Below, one piece after another: positions 38,142-47,393 of a stretch of 64,000 nucleotides of DNA. How positions within the stretch are numbered: position 1 is the first letter of the stretch; each line of letters starts with the position of its first letter. The notes under the pieces are model-generated. The model ran no database searches, was not told the origin of the DNA, and saw only the letters and a program-made list of their open reading frames with translations. The translations under genes were made by a program, and so were the position numbers. The stretch comes from Sphaerisporangium perillae (GTDB lineage Bacteria > Actinomycetota > Actinomycetes > Streptosporangiales > Streptosporangiaceae), in assembly GCF_023276435.1 (NCBI RefSeq), contig NZ_JALLPO010000010.1:89504-153503 (forward strand), read 5' to 3'.

Positions 38142-39908
38142 TCAGGCTCCGGAGGTGAGCGGCGTGGGCTCGGAGGCGGCGGCGAGCACGCGGCTCGCGG
38201 CCTCGGCGAGCGGGATCTCCTCCTTGACGCCGGTCGCCCGGTCGCGCAGCTCCACGACGCCCTGCGCGAGCCCGCGGCCGACGATCAGGATCGTCGGGAC
38301 GCCGAGCAGCTCGGCGTCCTTGAACTTCACGCCCGGCGAGACCCCGGCGCGGTCGTCGACGAGGACGCGCAGGCCCTTGGCCTCCAGCTCCTCGGCGAGC
38401 TGCAGCGCCACCTCGACCTGGTTGTCCTTGCCGGTGCCGACGATGTGGACGTCGGCGGGCGCGACCTCGCGCGGCCAGACCAGGCCCAGCTCGTCGTGCT
38501 TCTGCTCGGCGAGCACGGCCACGGCGCGCGAGACGCCGACCCCGTAGGACCCCATGGTGACGCGGATGGGCTTGCCGTCGGGGCCGAGGGCGTCGAGGCC
38601 GGCGGCGTCGGCGTACTTGCGGCCGAGCTGGAAGATGTGGCCGATCTCGATGCCGCGGTCGATGGACAGCGGGTGGGCGCACCGGGGGCAGGAGTCGCCG
38701 GCGCGCACCTCGGCGGCCTCGATCGTGCCGTCGGGCTCGAAGTCGCGGCCCGCCACGACGTGCGCCGCGTGCCGGCCCTGCTCGTTGGCGCCGGTGACCC
38801 ACGAGGACCCCGTGACGACGCGGGGGTCCACCAGGTAGCGGATGCCGAGCTCCTTGAGCACCTGGGGACCGATGTAGCCGCGTACGAGGCCGGGGTGCTT
38901 CGCGAAGTCGGCCGCCTCGAAGATCTCCGGGACGCCGGGCGAGAGCGTGGCCTCCAGCCGCTTGAAGTCGACCTCCCGGTCTCCGGGGATGCCGACGATC
39001 AGGGTCTCGATCTCGTCGGACCCGGGGGTGCGCACCTTGACCACGATGTTCTTGAGGGTGTCTGCGGCGGTCACGCCCAGGCCGTACCGCTCGTTGACCA
39101 AGGAGACCAGCGAGTCGATGGTCGGGGTGTCGGGGGTGTCGAGGACCTCGAGGGCGGGGTGCTCGGTGGTCACGGCCGGCGGCGCGGGCGTGACGAACGC
39201 CTCGGCGTTGGCGGCGTACCCGCAGTTGTGGCAGGCCACGAAGGTGTCCTCGCCGGTGGGGGTGGGGGCGAGGAACTCCTCGGAGGCCGAGCCGCCCATC
39301 GCGCCGGACATCGCGAAGCAGATCTTGTAGTGGATGCCGAGCCGGTCGAACATCTTGATGTAGGCCTCGCGGTGCAGCTCGTAGGAGCGCTTGAGGCCGT
39401 CGTCGTCGAGGTCGAAGGAGTAGGAGTCCTTCATGATGAACTCGCGCCCGCGCAGGATGCCGGCCCGGGGACGCGCCTCGTCGCGATACTTCGTCTGGAT
39501 TTGATAGAGGATGACCGGATAGTCCTTGTAGGAGGAGTACTCCCCCTTCACCATGTCGGTGAACATCTCTTCGTGCGTGGGCCCGAGCAGGTAGTCGGCG
39601 CCCTTGCGGTCCTTGAGCCGGAACAGCGTGTCGCCGTACTCGGTCCAGCGCCCGGTCGCCTCGTAGTAGTCACGGGGCAGCAGCGCGGGGAAGAGGACCT
39701 CCTGGCCGCCCATGGCGTTCATCTCCTCGCGCACGACGCGGGCGACGTTCTCCATGACGATCTTTCCGAGGGGCAGCCACGAGTAGATGCCCGGGGCGAC
39801 GCGGCGGACGTAGCCGGCGCGGACGAGCAGCTTGTGGCTCGGCACTTCCGCGTCCGCCGGATCCTCACGCAGGGTGCGCAGGAACAGGGTGGACATACGC
39901 AGCAGCAC
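38142..39908 (-). CDS. proS: Prolyl-tRNA synthetase (bacterial type with editing domain)
   Basis: A class II synthetase of 588 residues. Motif 1/2 regions are [14 protein letters not shown] and [20 protein letters not shown] with [24 protein letters not shown]. An inserted Ala/Cys-tRNA-Pro editing domain spans about 220-400, motif 3 is [14 protein letters not shown], and an anticodon-binding domain closes the protein. The GTG at 39908 was preferred because GAGGAG precedes it by about 5 bp, whereas the ATG four codons later would be too far from it. It is divergent from fprA. Confidence 0.95.
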   Translation of the reverse strand: MLLRMSTLFLRTLREDPADAEVPSHKLLVRAGYVRRVAPGIYSWLPLGKIVMENVARVVREEMNAMGGQEVLFPALLPRDYYEATGRWTEYGDTLFRLKDRKGADYLLGPTHEEMFTDMVKGEYSSYKDYPVILYQIQTKYRDEARPRAGILRGREFIMKDSYSFDLDDDGLKRSYELHREAYIKMFDRLGIHYKICFAMSGAMGGSASEEFLAPTPTGEDTFVACHNCGYAANAEAFVTPAPPAVTTEHPALEVLDTPDTPTIDSLVSLVNERYGLGVTAADTLKNIVVKVRTPGSDEIETLIVGIPGDREVDFKRLEATLSPGVPEIFEAADFAKHPGLVRGYIGPQVLKELGIRYLVDPRVVTGSSWVTGANEQGRHAAHVVAGRDFEPDGTIEAAEVRAGDSCPRCAHPLSIDRGIEIGHIFQLGRKYADAAGLDALGPDGKPIRVTMGSYGVGVSRAVAVLAEQKHDELGLVWPREVAPADVHIVGTGKDNQVEVALQLAEELEAKGLRVLVDDRAGVSPGVKFKDAELLGVPTILIVGRGLAQGVVELRDRATGVKEEIPLAEAASRVLAAASEPTPLTSGA

Positions 39909-40153
39909 GGCTACTCCTCGGTCGCGGGGATTGACAGGTATACAGGCTATCGAGTCCGGCGGGGACGTCGCCCGATTTACCTCCCCGCCGCCGCCGGCCG
40001 ACCCCGAGCCGACGGCGCCCGCGGCGGCGGAGCCGGTAACGGAACCGGATTATTGCGATCGCCTCCGGCGTGCGACTCTGGTCGGGAGGACCGCGTTCCG
40101 CGAGAATCGGCGCATGACACCGTGGGGCCGGCAGGTCCCGCTAAGGAGGTCAC

Positions 40154-41482
40154 ATGTCGCTCCGCGTGGCGATCGTGGGATCGGGTCCCGCCGGGATCTA
40201 CACGGCCGAGGCACTGACGAAGCAGGCGGGAGAGCCCGTCGAGATCGACGTGCTGGACCGGCTGCCCACGCCGTACGGCCTGGTGAGGTACGGCGTCGCG
40301 CCCGACCACACCTCTATCAAGTCGATCGCCGGCTACCTGCGGAAGGTGCTGGAGCTGCCCTCTGTGCGCTTCCTCGGCGGTGTGGAGCTCGGTTCCGACG
40401 TCTCGGCCGGCGATCTGGCCGACTCCTACGACGCGGTCGTCTACTGCACGGGCGCCATGGTCGACCGGCATCTCGGCATCCCGGGCGAGGACCTCCCCGG
40501 CAGCGTGGCCGCCACCGACTTCGTCAACTGGTACTGCGGCCACCCCGACATGCCGCCCGACGCCTTCTCCCTCGACAGCACCGAGGTGGCCGTGATCGGC
40601 GTCGGCAACGTCGCGGTCGACGTGGTGCGCATCCTGGCCAAGACCGCCGACGAGCTGCGGTCCACCGACGTGCCGGAGGAGGTGCTCGACCGGCTCGCCA
40701 AGAGCCAGGTGACGGGCATCCACATGATCGGCAGGCGTGGCCCCGAGCACGCCAAGTTCACGCTCAAGGAGCTCAGAGAGCTGGGCGAGCTGGCGAACTG
40801 CGACGTTCTCGTCCGTCCCGAGGAGGCCGGGTCCGGCGACCTCGGGGAGCTGTCCAGGCAGATCCGGGGCAACGTGGAGGTGCTGAGGTCCTGGTCGCTG
40901 CGGGCGTCCGCGGGGCGCCCGCGCCGCCTGGACGTGCGGTTCTGGCTGCGCCCGGTGGAGATCCTCGGGTCCTCGCGCGTCGAGGCGCTGCGACTGGAGC
41001 GCACCCGCCTGGCCGACGGCCGGGTGGTGGGCACCGGGGAGTACGAGACCATCCCGGTCGGCATGGTGCTGCGCTCGGTCGGCTACCAGAGCGTGCCGCT
41101 GCCGGGCGTGCCGTTCGACACCGCGACGATGACCGTGCCGAACGTCGCGGGGCGGGTGAGCGAGGGGCAGTACGTCGCGGGCTGGCTGAAGCGCGGCCCG
41201 ACCGGGGTGATCGGCACCAACAAGTCCGACGCCGCCGAGACCGTGCGCACGCTGCTGGCCGACCTCGCCGGGCGTACCGGCCGCCCCGGGCCGCGCACCC
41301 GGCTGGACGACCTGCTCGCGTCGCGCGGCGTGCGGCCCGTGACCTACGACCAGTGGCTGGGCATCGAGGCGGCCGAGGCCGCGCTCGCCGCGTCACTCGG
41401 CCGCGGCGAGCACGTCAAGCTCGTCGGCCGCCCCGCCATGCTCACCGCCTGCGGCCATCTCCCCGCCGAACCCCGCCTCTGA
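40154..41482 (+). CDS. fprA: FAD-dependent ferredoxin-NADP reductase, FprA type
   Basis: A 442-residue adrenodoxin-reductase-like flavoprotein. FAD-binding GSGPAG (9-14), LPTPYGLVRYGVAPDHTSIK, NADP-binding GVGNVAVDVVR near 153-163, GRRGPEHAKFTLKELREL, and GWLKRGPTGVIGTNKSDA near the end are all characteristic of FprA. It passes electrons between NADPH and ferredoxin, supplying P450s or other oxygenases. The ATG follows AAGGAGG. No ferredoxin gene is adjacent. It converges on the DUF6986 gene with a 13-bp gap. Confidence 0.93.
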   Translation: MSLRVAIVGSGPAGIYTAEALTKQAGEPVEIDVLDRLPTPYGLVRYGVAPDHTSIKSIAGYLRKVLELPSVRFLGGVELGSDVSAGDLADSYDAVVYCTGAMVDRHLGIPGEDLPGSVAATDFVNWYCGHPDMPPDAFSLDSTEVAVIGVGNVAVDVVRILAKTADELRSTDVPEEVLDRLAKSQVTGIHMIGRRGPEHAKFTLKELRELGELANCDVLVRPEEAGSGDLGELSRQIRGNVEVLRSWSLRASAGRPRRLDVRFWLRPVEILGSSRVEALRLERTRLADGRVVGTGEYETIPVGMVLRSVGYQSVPLPGVPFDTATMTVPNVAGRVSEGQYVAGWLKRGPTGVIGTNKSDAAETVRTLLADLAGRTGRPGPRTRLDDLLASRGVRPVTYDQWLGIEAAEAALAASLGRGEHVKLVGRPAMLTACGHLPAEPRL

Positions 41483-41495
41483 TCGCGGCGCGCCC

Positions 41496-42701
41496 TCAGG
41501 AGACCTCGGGCCCGGGGTCGCCGAGGGCGAGCGTGGCGCGGTGGAGGGCGGCGGTCAGGGTTTTGATCGTCGCCGGCTCGTCCATCACGCCGCCGCCCGC
41601 GTCGCGCCGGGCCTCCCAGGCGCGCACCCGCCCGGCGTAGGCCTCCCGGGTCGCCAGGTGGAAGGCGTACACGGTGGCGTACCGGCTGACCAGGTGCGAG
41701 GGATGCATGTCCCAGCCCTGGTAGAACCCGTTGCGCAGCGAGTGGCGCACCATCGAGGAGTGCGCCCGCCACAGTTCGTGCACGTCGCCGGTGGAGTCCG
41801 AGGCAGGTGAGGCGGCCAGCGAGCCGTCCGACAGTTCGACCCCGGTGCCCGCGAGCGCCACGCGCATGATCTCGCGGGCGTGGTCGCACACCGGGTGGTC
41901 CAGGCGCTGCTCCGCCGGTGGGAGGCCGCAGGCGGCGGTGTAGTCGAACACCCCGAAGTGCGCCGCCGCCAGGCGACCGCGCAGCGAGGGCACGAGGTCG
42001 GGCGAGCGCATGAGGAACATGACGGTCTGCGGCGCCTCGACCTGCATCTCGAACCGCAGCGTCCCCGCGGCCTGTCCCAGAGTCTCCTCCAGCGACGCGA
42101 GGCATGCGGCGAACTGCCCGAGATAGGCCTCCATCAGGACTTTCGGAAAGGTGACCGTGAACCCTCCGGGAAGCTTCCCTGCCCGGTCGACGACCCCGGT
42201 GAGGAAGCCGTCCAGCGTGCGCAGGCTCCGCGCCGGATCCCCATCGGCGAAGGACTTGACGCGCAGGCCCCAGCGTCGCGGCAGCGTGCCGGCGGCGTGC
42301 ATCGCGGCGACCGCCTCGGCCGCCCCGGCGGCGTGGGCGTCCTCCTCGGCGCCCGGGCGGGCGCCGTACCCGTCCTCGAAGTCGATCCGCAGGTCCTCGA
42401 CGGGCTCCTCGGCGAGCTTGCGCGCCACCCGGCGACGTACGTCCAGCGCCAGGTCGCGGGGCATCGGGCCGAACACCGGCGACAGGCCGGAGTCCTCCGG
42501 CAGGTGGCGCTCCAGGGATGCCAGGGCCGTGTCTCCCCACGTCCTGACGGTGTGGGCGTCGAAGCGGTCCGCGGGGACGTACACGGTGTGCACGGGCTGC
42601 CAGGCCGCCGTGGGGCCCGGGTAGCGCTCCGCCTGCTCCGCGTAGGCCGCGTCGAAGCCGGCCACCGTGCCACCTCCGAGGGTGACGGGCATGCCCCGCA
42701 T
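41496..42701 (-). CDS. DUF6986 aldolase-like protein (malate synthase/HpcH-like fold)
   Basis: A 401-residue protein resembling HpcH/HpaI aldolases and citrate lyase beta subunits. DLRIDFEDGYGARPGAEEDA has the metal-site acidic cluster. FTVTFPKVLMEAYLGQ, LRFEMQVEAPQTVMFL and FGVFDYTAACGLP follow, ending with GFYQGWDMHPSHLVSRYATV. It probably cleaves or forms a carbon bond next to a carboxylate; related actinobacterial genes occur near allantoin and glyoxylate enzymes, but no such gene is here. Its ATG begins 1 bp after the cutC stop, so the two are one operon. Confidence 0.75.
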   Translation of the reverse strand: MRGMPVTLGGGTVAGFDAAYAEQAERYPGPTAAWQPVHTVYVPADRFDAHTVRTWGDTALASLERHLPEDSGLSPVFGPMPRDLALDVRRRVARKLAEEPVEDLRIDFEDGYGARPGAEEDAHAAGAAEAVAAMHAAGTLPRRWGLRVKSFADGDPARSLRTLDGFLTGVVDRAGKLPGGFTVTFPKVLMEAYLGQFAACLASLEETLGQAAGTLRFEMQVEAPQTVMFLMRSPDLVPSLRGRLAAAHFGVFDYTAACGLPPAEQRLDHPVCDHAREIMRVALAGTGVELSDGSLAASPASDSTGDVHELWRAHSSMVRHSLRNGFYQGWDMHPSHLVSRYATVYAFHLATREAYAGRVRAWEARRDAGGGVMDEPATIKTLTAALHRATLALGDPGPEVS

Positions 42702-42702
42702 G

Positions 42703-43383
42703 TCAGATCGAGTCCACGATCCGCCGCCATCGCCGGACGCGGTCGATGTCGACGGGGTCCGACCACGATGCCCGTACGGCCCCGCCGACATGGAAGGCGC
42801 GCACGCCGTAGTCGAGCAGCGGAGGGACGAGGTGCGGCTTGAGCCCGCCGCCGGCGAGGATGAGCGGGGCGTCGCCCGCCTCGGCGCGTGACCGCAGCAT
42901 GGGCAGCCCGGCCGCGATGCCTGAGGGGTTGCCGGAGGTGAGCACGGTGGCCAGGTTCGGCAGCAGCCGCACGGCCCGCCAGCCGGCCTGGAGGTCGGCG
43001 GCGTTGTCCACGGCCCGGTGAAAGGTCCAGGGCAGCGGGGTGACGGCGTGGATCAGCGCCTCGGTGGCCGCCAGGTCGACCTTGCCGTCGTCGTCGAGGA
43101 AGCCGAAGACGAAGCCCGCAGCCCCGGCGTCGGCGAGGACGCGCGCGTCGCGTTCCAGCCCTTCGAGCTCCTCGGGCGTCACGGTGTAGCCGGCGTTGGA
43201 GCGCAGCATCACCATCTGGGGCAGCGCGGACTTCTTGGCGATCGCCGCGACCGTCTCCGGGGCGGGGGTCAGCCCGCCGGTCGACATGTCGGCCACGATC
43301 TCCAGGCGGTCCGCGCCGCCCTCCTCTGCGGCCACGGCGTCGCGCACGTCCAGCGCGATCACCTCGAGCAGCGATCCGGTCAT
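42703..43383 (-). CDS. cutC: CutC-family protein
   Basis: A 226-residue TIM-barrel CutC protein: LLEVIALDVRDAVAAEEGGA, then DRLEIVADMSTGGLTP, PLPWTFHRAVDNAADLQAGW, VLTSGNPSGIAAGLP, and the C-terminal FHVGGAVRASW. CutC was linked to copper homeostasis in E. coli, but its biochemical role is unsettled. Here the downstream partner is an aldolase-like gene one base away, which hints at a metabolic rather than a copper-handling role. No copper transporter or regulator is adjacent. Confidence 0.9.
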   Translation of the reverse strand: MTGSLLEVIALDVRDAVAAEEGGADRLEIVADMSTGGLTPAPETVAAIAKKSALPQMVMLRSNAGYTVTPEELEGLERDARVLADAGAAGFVFGFLDDDGKVDLAATEALIHAVTPLPWTFHRAVDNAADLQAGWRAVRLLPNLATVLTSGNPSGIAAGLPMLRSRAEAGDAPLILAGGGLKPHLVPPLLDYGVRAFHVGGAVRASWSDPVDIDRVRRWRRIVDSI

Positions 43384-43511
43384 GGGTCCTGAGGTTATCG
43401 GACCCTCCTGTCCCGAGATGGACCGCTACCACCCGCAGGCCGTCACTTATCCGGGTTGGACGGCTACCTCATGATCTACCCGGCATGTGAGTGGGCTGTT
43501 CAGGCCCGGTC

Positions 43512-44132
43512 TCACCTCGTGCCCACGTGCGCGGACCTGCGCCGCCGCACGTGCGGGACGGCGGGAGAGGCCAGGTCGGCGGCCCGCTGGAACAGCGCGC
43601 CGGAGGCGCGGTGCGGGAGGTCCACCGTGCGGACGTGCCGGAAGCCGAGCTTGCGGTAGTACCCCTGGAGGCCGGGGTTGTCCTTGGAGCAGTCCAGCCG
43701 CAGCCACCGGCGCCCGGTGGCGGCCACGCGCAGCGCCGCCCAGTCGAGCAGCGTCTCGCCCAGGCCGTGCCCGGAGAACACCCGCTTGACGGCGAGCTTG
43801 TGGACGTACAGGCCGGTCTCCGGGTGGTCGCCGCGCCGCCAGAACTCGGGGTCGGCGTGGTCGTCGAGGGCGAGGGTCGCCGCCGGGGTGTGCGCGGCGT
43901 CACCGCCCAGGACGTCGCGGCCTTCCTCGTCGTCCAGCACGTACAGGCTCCCCTCGGCGATCAGCGGCTCGATCCGCGCGGCGGGGAAGCCGCCGGCCGG
44001 CCACTGCCGGATGCCCCGGCCGTTCAGCCAGTCCGCCGTCTCCGCCAGGAGCGCGAGGACGCCCGGAAGATCGTCGGGGGTGGCGTTACGCAGGGTCAGG
44101 GAACCGGCCTGCTGGAGGGTGTGGGAGTACAT
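43512..44132 (-). CDS. GNAT-family N-acetyltransferase
   Basis: A 206-residue GNAT protein. SLTLRNATPDDLPGVLALLA starts the fold, LYVHKLAVKRVFSGHGLGET contains the acetyl-CoA motif, and NPGLQGYYRKLGFRHV is motif B. The C-terminal 25 residues are Arg-rich. The ATG follows AAAGGAC at good spacing. The substrate is unknown, and no operon partner is apparent. Confidence 0.85.
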   Translation of the reverse strand: MYSHTLQQAGSLTLRNATPDDLPGVLALLAETADWLNGRGIRQWPAGGFPAARIEPLIAEGSLYVLDDEEGRDVLGGDAAHTPAATLALDDHADPEFWRRGDHPETGLYVHKLAVKRVFSGHGLGETLLDWAALRVAATGRRWLRLDCSKDNPGLQGYYRKLGFRHVRTVDLPHRASGALFQRAADLASPAVPHVRRRRSAHVGTR

Positions 44133-44332
44133 GAATCGTCCTTTCGTCGCCGTTAGTAGCGCCTCGAACACCGAAAGTGCTCGACCGGGGGCGTACGGCC
44201 CTATCAGTGAAGGCCTGCGGGAACGGCGTTCGCCTCGGGCCGACGGGCATCAGGGGCCGGAGTGACGGCCCCGGCCCGCGCCGGAGGCAGGACGGCGCGG
44301 CCGCACCACTGCGCGGAGCGGCGCGCGCGAGG

Positions 44333-45082
44333 TCAGCTCAGTTCGAGCTCGTACCTGATCAGATGCTTGTCGGCGGGTAGCACCGACACGGCGACCCGGA
44401 CCGGGGTGTCCTCACGGTCATAACCAACTCGGACATATACGACAACAGGGGTACCAGGTTCGAGTTGCAAACGCGAGGATTCCTCAGGAGTCGGCATGCG
44501 AGCCGAGATGTCATCCACCACGCGGACTTGGCGGTGACCCAGCTCCTCCAGAACGCGGTTGGCCCCCCGGGTGATGTCCGCGGGACGCGCGATCTCTGAG
44601 TCGCGCACCAGCGCGTGCGGGAAGTAGGAGTCGTTGGTGTTGTAGGGCTGGTCGTCGACGTAGCGCAGCCGGCGCCGCACCACGGCGAGCGCGTGCTCCT
44701 CCAGCTCCAGCCTGGCCGCGATCTCCTCGGCCGGCTCCACGATGGAGACCTCGATCTCCTGGCCTGGCTTGCGGCCCTCCTTGGTGACCGCTTCGGCGAA
44801 GGCCTCCCGCCGCAGCACGCCGGGCGGGGTGTTCAGCTCGGCCTGGGGACGCATCAGCAGCGCGCGCCGGTCGCGGACGAAGCTCCCGCGGCGGCGCATC
44901 CGGGTGATCAGGCCTTCGTTCTCCAGCTCGGCCAGGGCGAGGCGTACCGTGTTGCGGCTGACCTCATGGCTGTCCATGAGGTCCATTTCCGTCGGCAGCT
45001 GAGCGCCCGGCCCGAGCTCGCCGGAGTAAATCGCCCTGCGCAGCTCGCCGGCCACCTGCTGGTACAGCGTCGACCGTGTCAA
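44333..45082 (-). CDS. GntR-family transcriptional regulator (UTRA domain)
   Basis: A 249-residue HutC/GntR regulator. STLYQQVAGELRRAIYSGEL and EVSRNTVRLALAELENEGLI form the winged helix, and the UTRA domain includes PYNTNDSYFPHALVRDSEIA. The TTG start was chosen because AGGTG lies 4 bp upstream and the domain begins immediately; no ATG is available near. It is divergent from a small unknown gene whose promoter lies in between, so the regulator may control it. The effector is unknown. Confidence 0.85.
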   Translation of the reverse strand: MTRSTLYQQVAGELRRAIYSGELGPGAQLPTEMDLMDSHEVSRNTVRLALAELENEGLITRMRRRGSFVRDRRALLMRPQAELNTPPGVLRREAFAEAVTKEGRKPGQEIEVSIVEPAEEIAARLELEEHALAVVRRRLRYVDDQPYNTNDSYFPHALVRDSEIARPADITRGANRVLEELGHRQVRVVDDISARMPTPEESSRLQLEPGTPVVVYVRVGYDREDTPVRVAVSVLPADKHLIRYELELS

Positions 45083-45152
45083 ATCACACCTACGGTTGCG
45101 TCCTTTTGTACCTACGAATTTAGACGATCTCGTTCTGACGGCAAACAACCCC

Positions 45153-45181
45153 TTGACCCGAGCGCCTCCACCCCGCATTAT
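45153..45181 (+). promoter_or_regulatory. Putative promoter of the small gene at 45232
   Basis: TTGACC (45153-45158) and CATTAT (45176-45181) are separated by 17 bp, a good vegetative-type promoter. The predicted start point lies near 45188, giving a leader of about 45 nt. Confidence 0.55.
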
Positions 45182-45231
45182 CCAAACGTTGGTACAAATC
45201 CATCAAAGAGTCGGCGAGGGGGTGAGGGCTT

Positions 45232-45585
45232 GTGCTGACCGTACGTGCGGGCACGCCGTATCTGCCCTGGCACGATCCCCGCGAGGCGACGCGTCTACTG
45301 CGCTACGCGTTGCATCGAGAGGGGTTCACGCACACCTACCAGAGCAGCGCGAACGCGATGTCCGTGCTCTCGGTGACTCCCGAACTGACCGTGTGGTGCC
45401 GAAGCGGCTCGTTCGTCTGGAATGAGGACGGTCTCACCGTCACTCACCCGGCGGCCGATCCCACCGGCGCCGCACAACTCGTCAAGCGCCATCTCCGCAG
45501 GCCGGCCGTGGAGGAGACCGAGGAGCCCGAAGATCCCTGGGCTCACGGCTCCGGCGACCGGCCTCCCACCGACTCCGTGCGGTAA
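45232..45585 (+). CDS. Hypothetical protein
   Basis: A 117-residue protein with GTG start after a GAGGGGG-type ribosome site. It begins LTVRAGTPYLPWHDPREATR and contains ELTVWCRSGSFVWNEDGLTV; the C-terminal 30 residues are acidic and Pro-rich. The central part looks like a small alpha/beta fold. I do not recognise the family. A clear promoter precedes it and a strong hairpin follows it, so it is a monocistronic real gene. It is divergent from a GntR regulator. Confidence 0.7.
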   Translation: MLTVRAGTPYLPWHDPREATRLLRYALHREGFTHTYQSSANAMSVLSVTPELTVWCRSGSFVWNEDGLTVTHPAADPTGAAQLVKRHLRRPAVEETEEPEDPWAHGSGDRPPTDSVR

Positions 45586-45586
45586 A

Positions 45587-45628
45587 CGACTTCCAGGACC
45601 CCAACCCTCGCCGGGGTCCTGGAAGTCG
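45587..45628 (+). terminator. Strong terminator after the small gene
   Basis: CGACTTCCAGGACCCC and GGGGTCCTGGAAGTCG are perfect 16-base arms around a 10-nt loop, starting 2 bp after the stop codon. Confidence 0.8.
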
Positions 45629-45904
45629 CGCCGGAGCGGAACGTGGGCGGGGGGGGCCCCCCCCCCCCCCCCGGCACGGGTGCGGTTTAAACCGCCGGCC
45701 CCCCCGCGTCAAGGCGCCCCTTCTCGACGTGTCCCCTGTCACATCCGGCCGCTCTTGACCTCAACCATGGTTGAAGTTGCATGCTGTTCGTGGCGCACTC
45801 GCCGGGCGGACCGACCGCGCGGACGCGAGCGCGGCCGGCACGGAGGGACGGGAGCGTTGACATACAGGTTTTCCGCCCCGCCTCCCCTGCCGCCCCTCCC
45901 GTAC
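45629..45904. other. Low-complexity intergenic stretch with G/C homopolymers and a 14-bp palindrome
   Basis: Eight G are followed at once by sixteen C (45649-45672). Ten bases later comes the perfect palindrome GCGGTTTAAACCGC (45682-45695). The exact homopolymer length is doubtful in any assembly. A -10/-35 pair for the downstream flavin reductase could not be picked with confidence. Confidence 0.6.
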
Positions 45905-46480
45905 GTGGCGAGCGGCCGCATCCCCCGCCCCGGGAACGGACAACGTCCGGCGAGCGCCAACGGGCATGCCCACCTGGCGCAGCAGGGCGGACGGCCGCAC
46001 GCCACCGACGCGATGCACTTCAGGAACGTGCTGGGGCGCTTCGCCACGGGCGTGGTCGCCGTCACGGCGATCGACCCGGCCGGCGGCGAGCCCCGCGGTC
46101 TCGTGGCCAACTCCTTCACCTCGGTGTCACTCGACCCGCCGCTCGTGTCCTTCTGCGTCGCGCACACCAGCGCGACCTGGCCACGGCTCAGGACGGCGCC
46201 GCGCCTTTGCGTGAACGTCCTCTCAGAGCAGCAGGAGCACGTCAGCAGGCGGCTCGCGGCCAAGGGGGGCGACAAGTTCGCCGGCCTGACCTGGACGCTC
46301 TCCCCCGGCGGCGGCCCCGTCCTCGACGGCACGCTGGCCTGGATCGACTGCTCGCTGGAGTCCGAGCACGTCGCGGGGGACCATCTCATCGTCGTGGCGC
46401 GCGTGCACGACCTGGACGCGCACGCCGACCAGGGACCTCTGCTCTTCTTCCGCGGCGACTACGGCCGCTTCCACACCTGA
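45905..46480 (+). CDS. Flavin reductase-like (FMN-binding split barrel) protein
   Basis: A protein of about 191 residues with the split-barrel flavin reductase domain. FRNVLGRFATGVVAVTAIDP, then GLVANSFTSVSLDPPLVSFC and LCVNVLSEQQEHVSRRLA, ending LLFFRGDYGRFHT. Such proteins reduce FMN/FAD for two-component monooxygenases. The start is uncertain: the GTG at 45905 leaves room for the usual lead-in, while an ATG at 46013 begins right at the domain (MHFRNVLG). No monooxygenase is adjacent; an SDR gene follows 81 bp downstream. Confidence 0.8.
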   Translation: MASGRIPRPGNGQRPASANGHAHLAQQGGRPHATDAMHFRNVLGRFATGVVAVTAIDPAGGEPRGLVANSFTSVSLDPPLVSFCVAHTSATWPRLRTAPRLCVNVLSEQQEHVSRRLAAKGGDKFAGLTWTLSPGGGPVLDGTLAWIDCSLESEHVAGDHLIVVARVHDLDAHADQGPLLFFRGDYGRFHT

Positions 46481-46561
46481 GCGGAGGACCCGGCCGGCGC
46501 GCGTACTGAACCGACCGGCCGGTATGGACGGGTCGGGAGGAGTACGGCATCATCGGGTGGC

Positions 46562-47320
46562 ATGACTCTGTTCTCGGTTGACGGCAAGACGGTCGTGGTC
46601 ACGGGTGGTTCCCGGGGCATCGGGAAGATGATCGCCTCCGGTTTCGTGACGGCGGGGGCGACCGTCTACATCTCCGCGCGGAAGGCCGCCGAGGCGGAGA
46701 AGACGGCCGCCGAGCTGGGGTGCGTCGCCGTCCCCGCCGACCTGTCTACGCCCGAGGGCATCGAGGCGCTGGTCGGAGCGGTGTCGGAGCGCGAGGGCCG
46801 CCTGGACGTGCTGGTGAACAACGCGGGCGCGACCTGGGGCGCGCCGCTTGAGGAGTACCCCGAGCACGCCTTCGACAAGCTCTGGGGGATCAACGTCAAG
46901 GGCGTCTTCTTCCTGACCCAGCGCTTCCTTCCGCTGCTCCGCGCGTCCGCCTCGGCCGACGACCCGGCCCGTGTGATCAACATCGGCTCCATCGACGGCC
47001 TGCGGACGCCCCGCATGGACAGCTACGCCTACTCGGCCACCAAGGCGGGGGTGCACATGCTGACCCGCCACCTCGCGCAGAAGCTCGCCGCCGAGTTCAT
47101 CACGGTCAACGCCATCGCGCCCGGCCCGTTCGAGTCCAAGATGATGGCCTTCGCGCTGGACGATCCGCGGACGCGCTCGGCGATCGAGACCGAGATCCCG
47201 CTGGGCCGCATCGGCCGGCCCGACGACATGGCCGGAGCGGCGATCTTCCTGTCGTCCCGCGCGGGCGCGTACCTCACGGGGGCCGTCATCCCTGTCGACG
47301 GCGGCATCTCCACCGCCTGA
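46562..47320 (+). CDS. SDR-family oxidoreductase
   Basis: A 252-residue classical short-chain dehydrogenase. The nucleotide-binding TGGSRGIG lies at 14-21, NNAGA near 86-90, the catalytic Ser in NIGSIDG, and YSATK as the Tyr-x3-Lys pair. VDGG closes the fold. It resembles RhlG/FabG-type reductases of 3-oxoacyl substrates, but specificity cannot be read from sequence. It follows the flavin reductase gene on the same strand. Confidence 0.87.
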   Translation: MTLFSVDGKTVVVTGGSRGIGKMIASGFVTAGATVYISARKAAEAEKTAAELGCVAVPADLSTPEGIEALVGAVSEREGRLDVLVNNAGATWGAPLEEYPEHAFDKLWGINVKGVFFLTQRFLPLLRASASADDPARVINIGSIDGLRTPRMDSYAYSATKAGVHMLTRHLAQKLAAEFITVNAIAPGPFESKMMAFALDDPRTRSAIETEIPLGRIGRPDDMAGAAIFLSSRAGAYLTGAVIPVDGGISTA

Positions 47321-47393
47321 AATCACCTCAGATGTAACGTAAAGCTAAAAAATCACCCTTGTCACGGATAAATGCCGATGACACGGTGATCAC

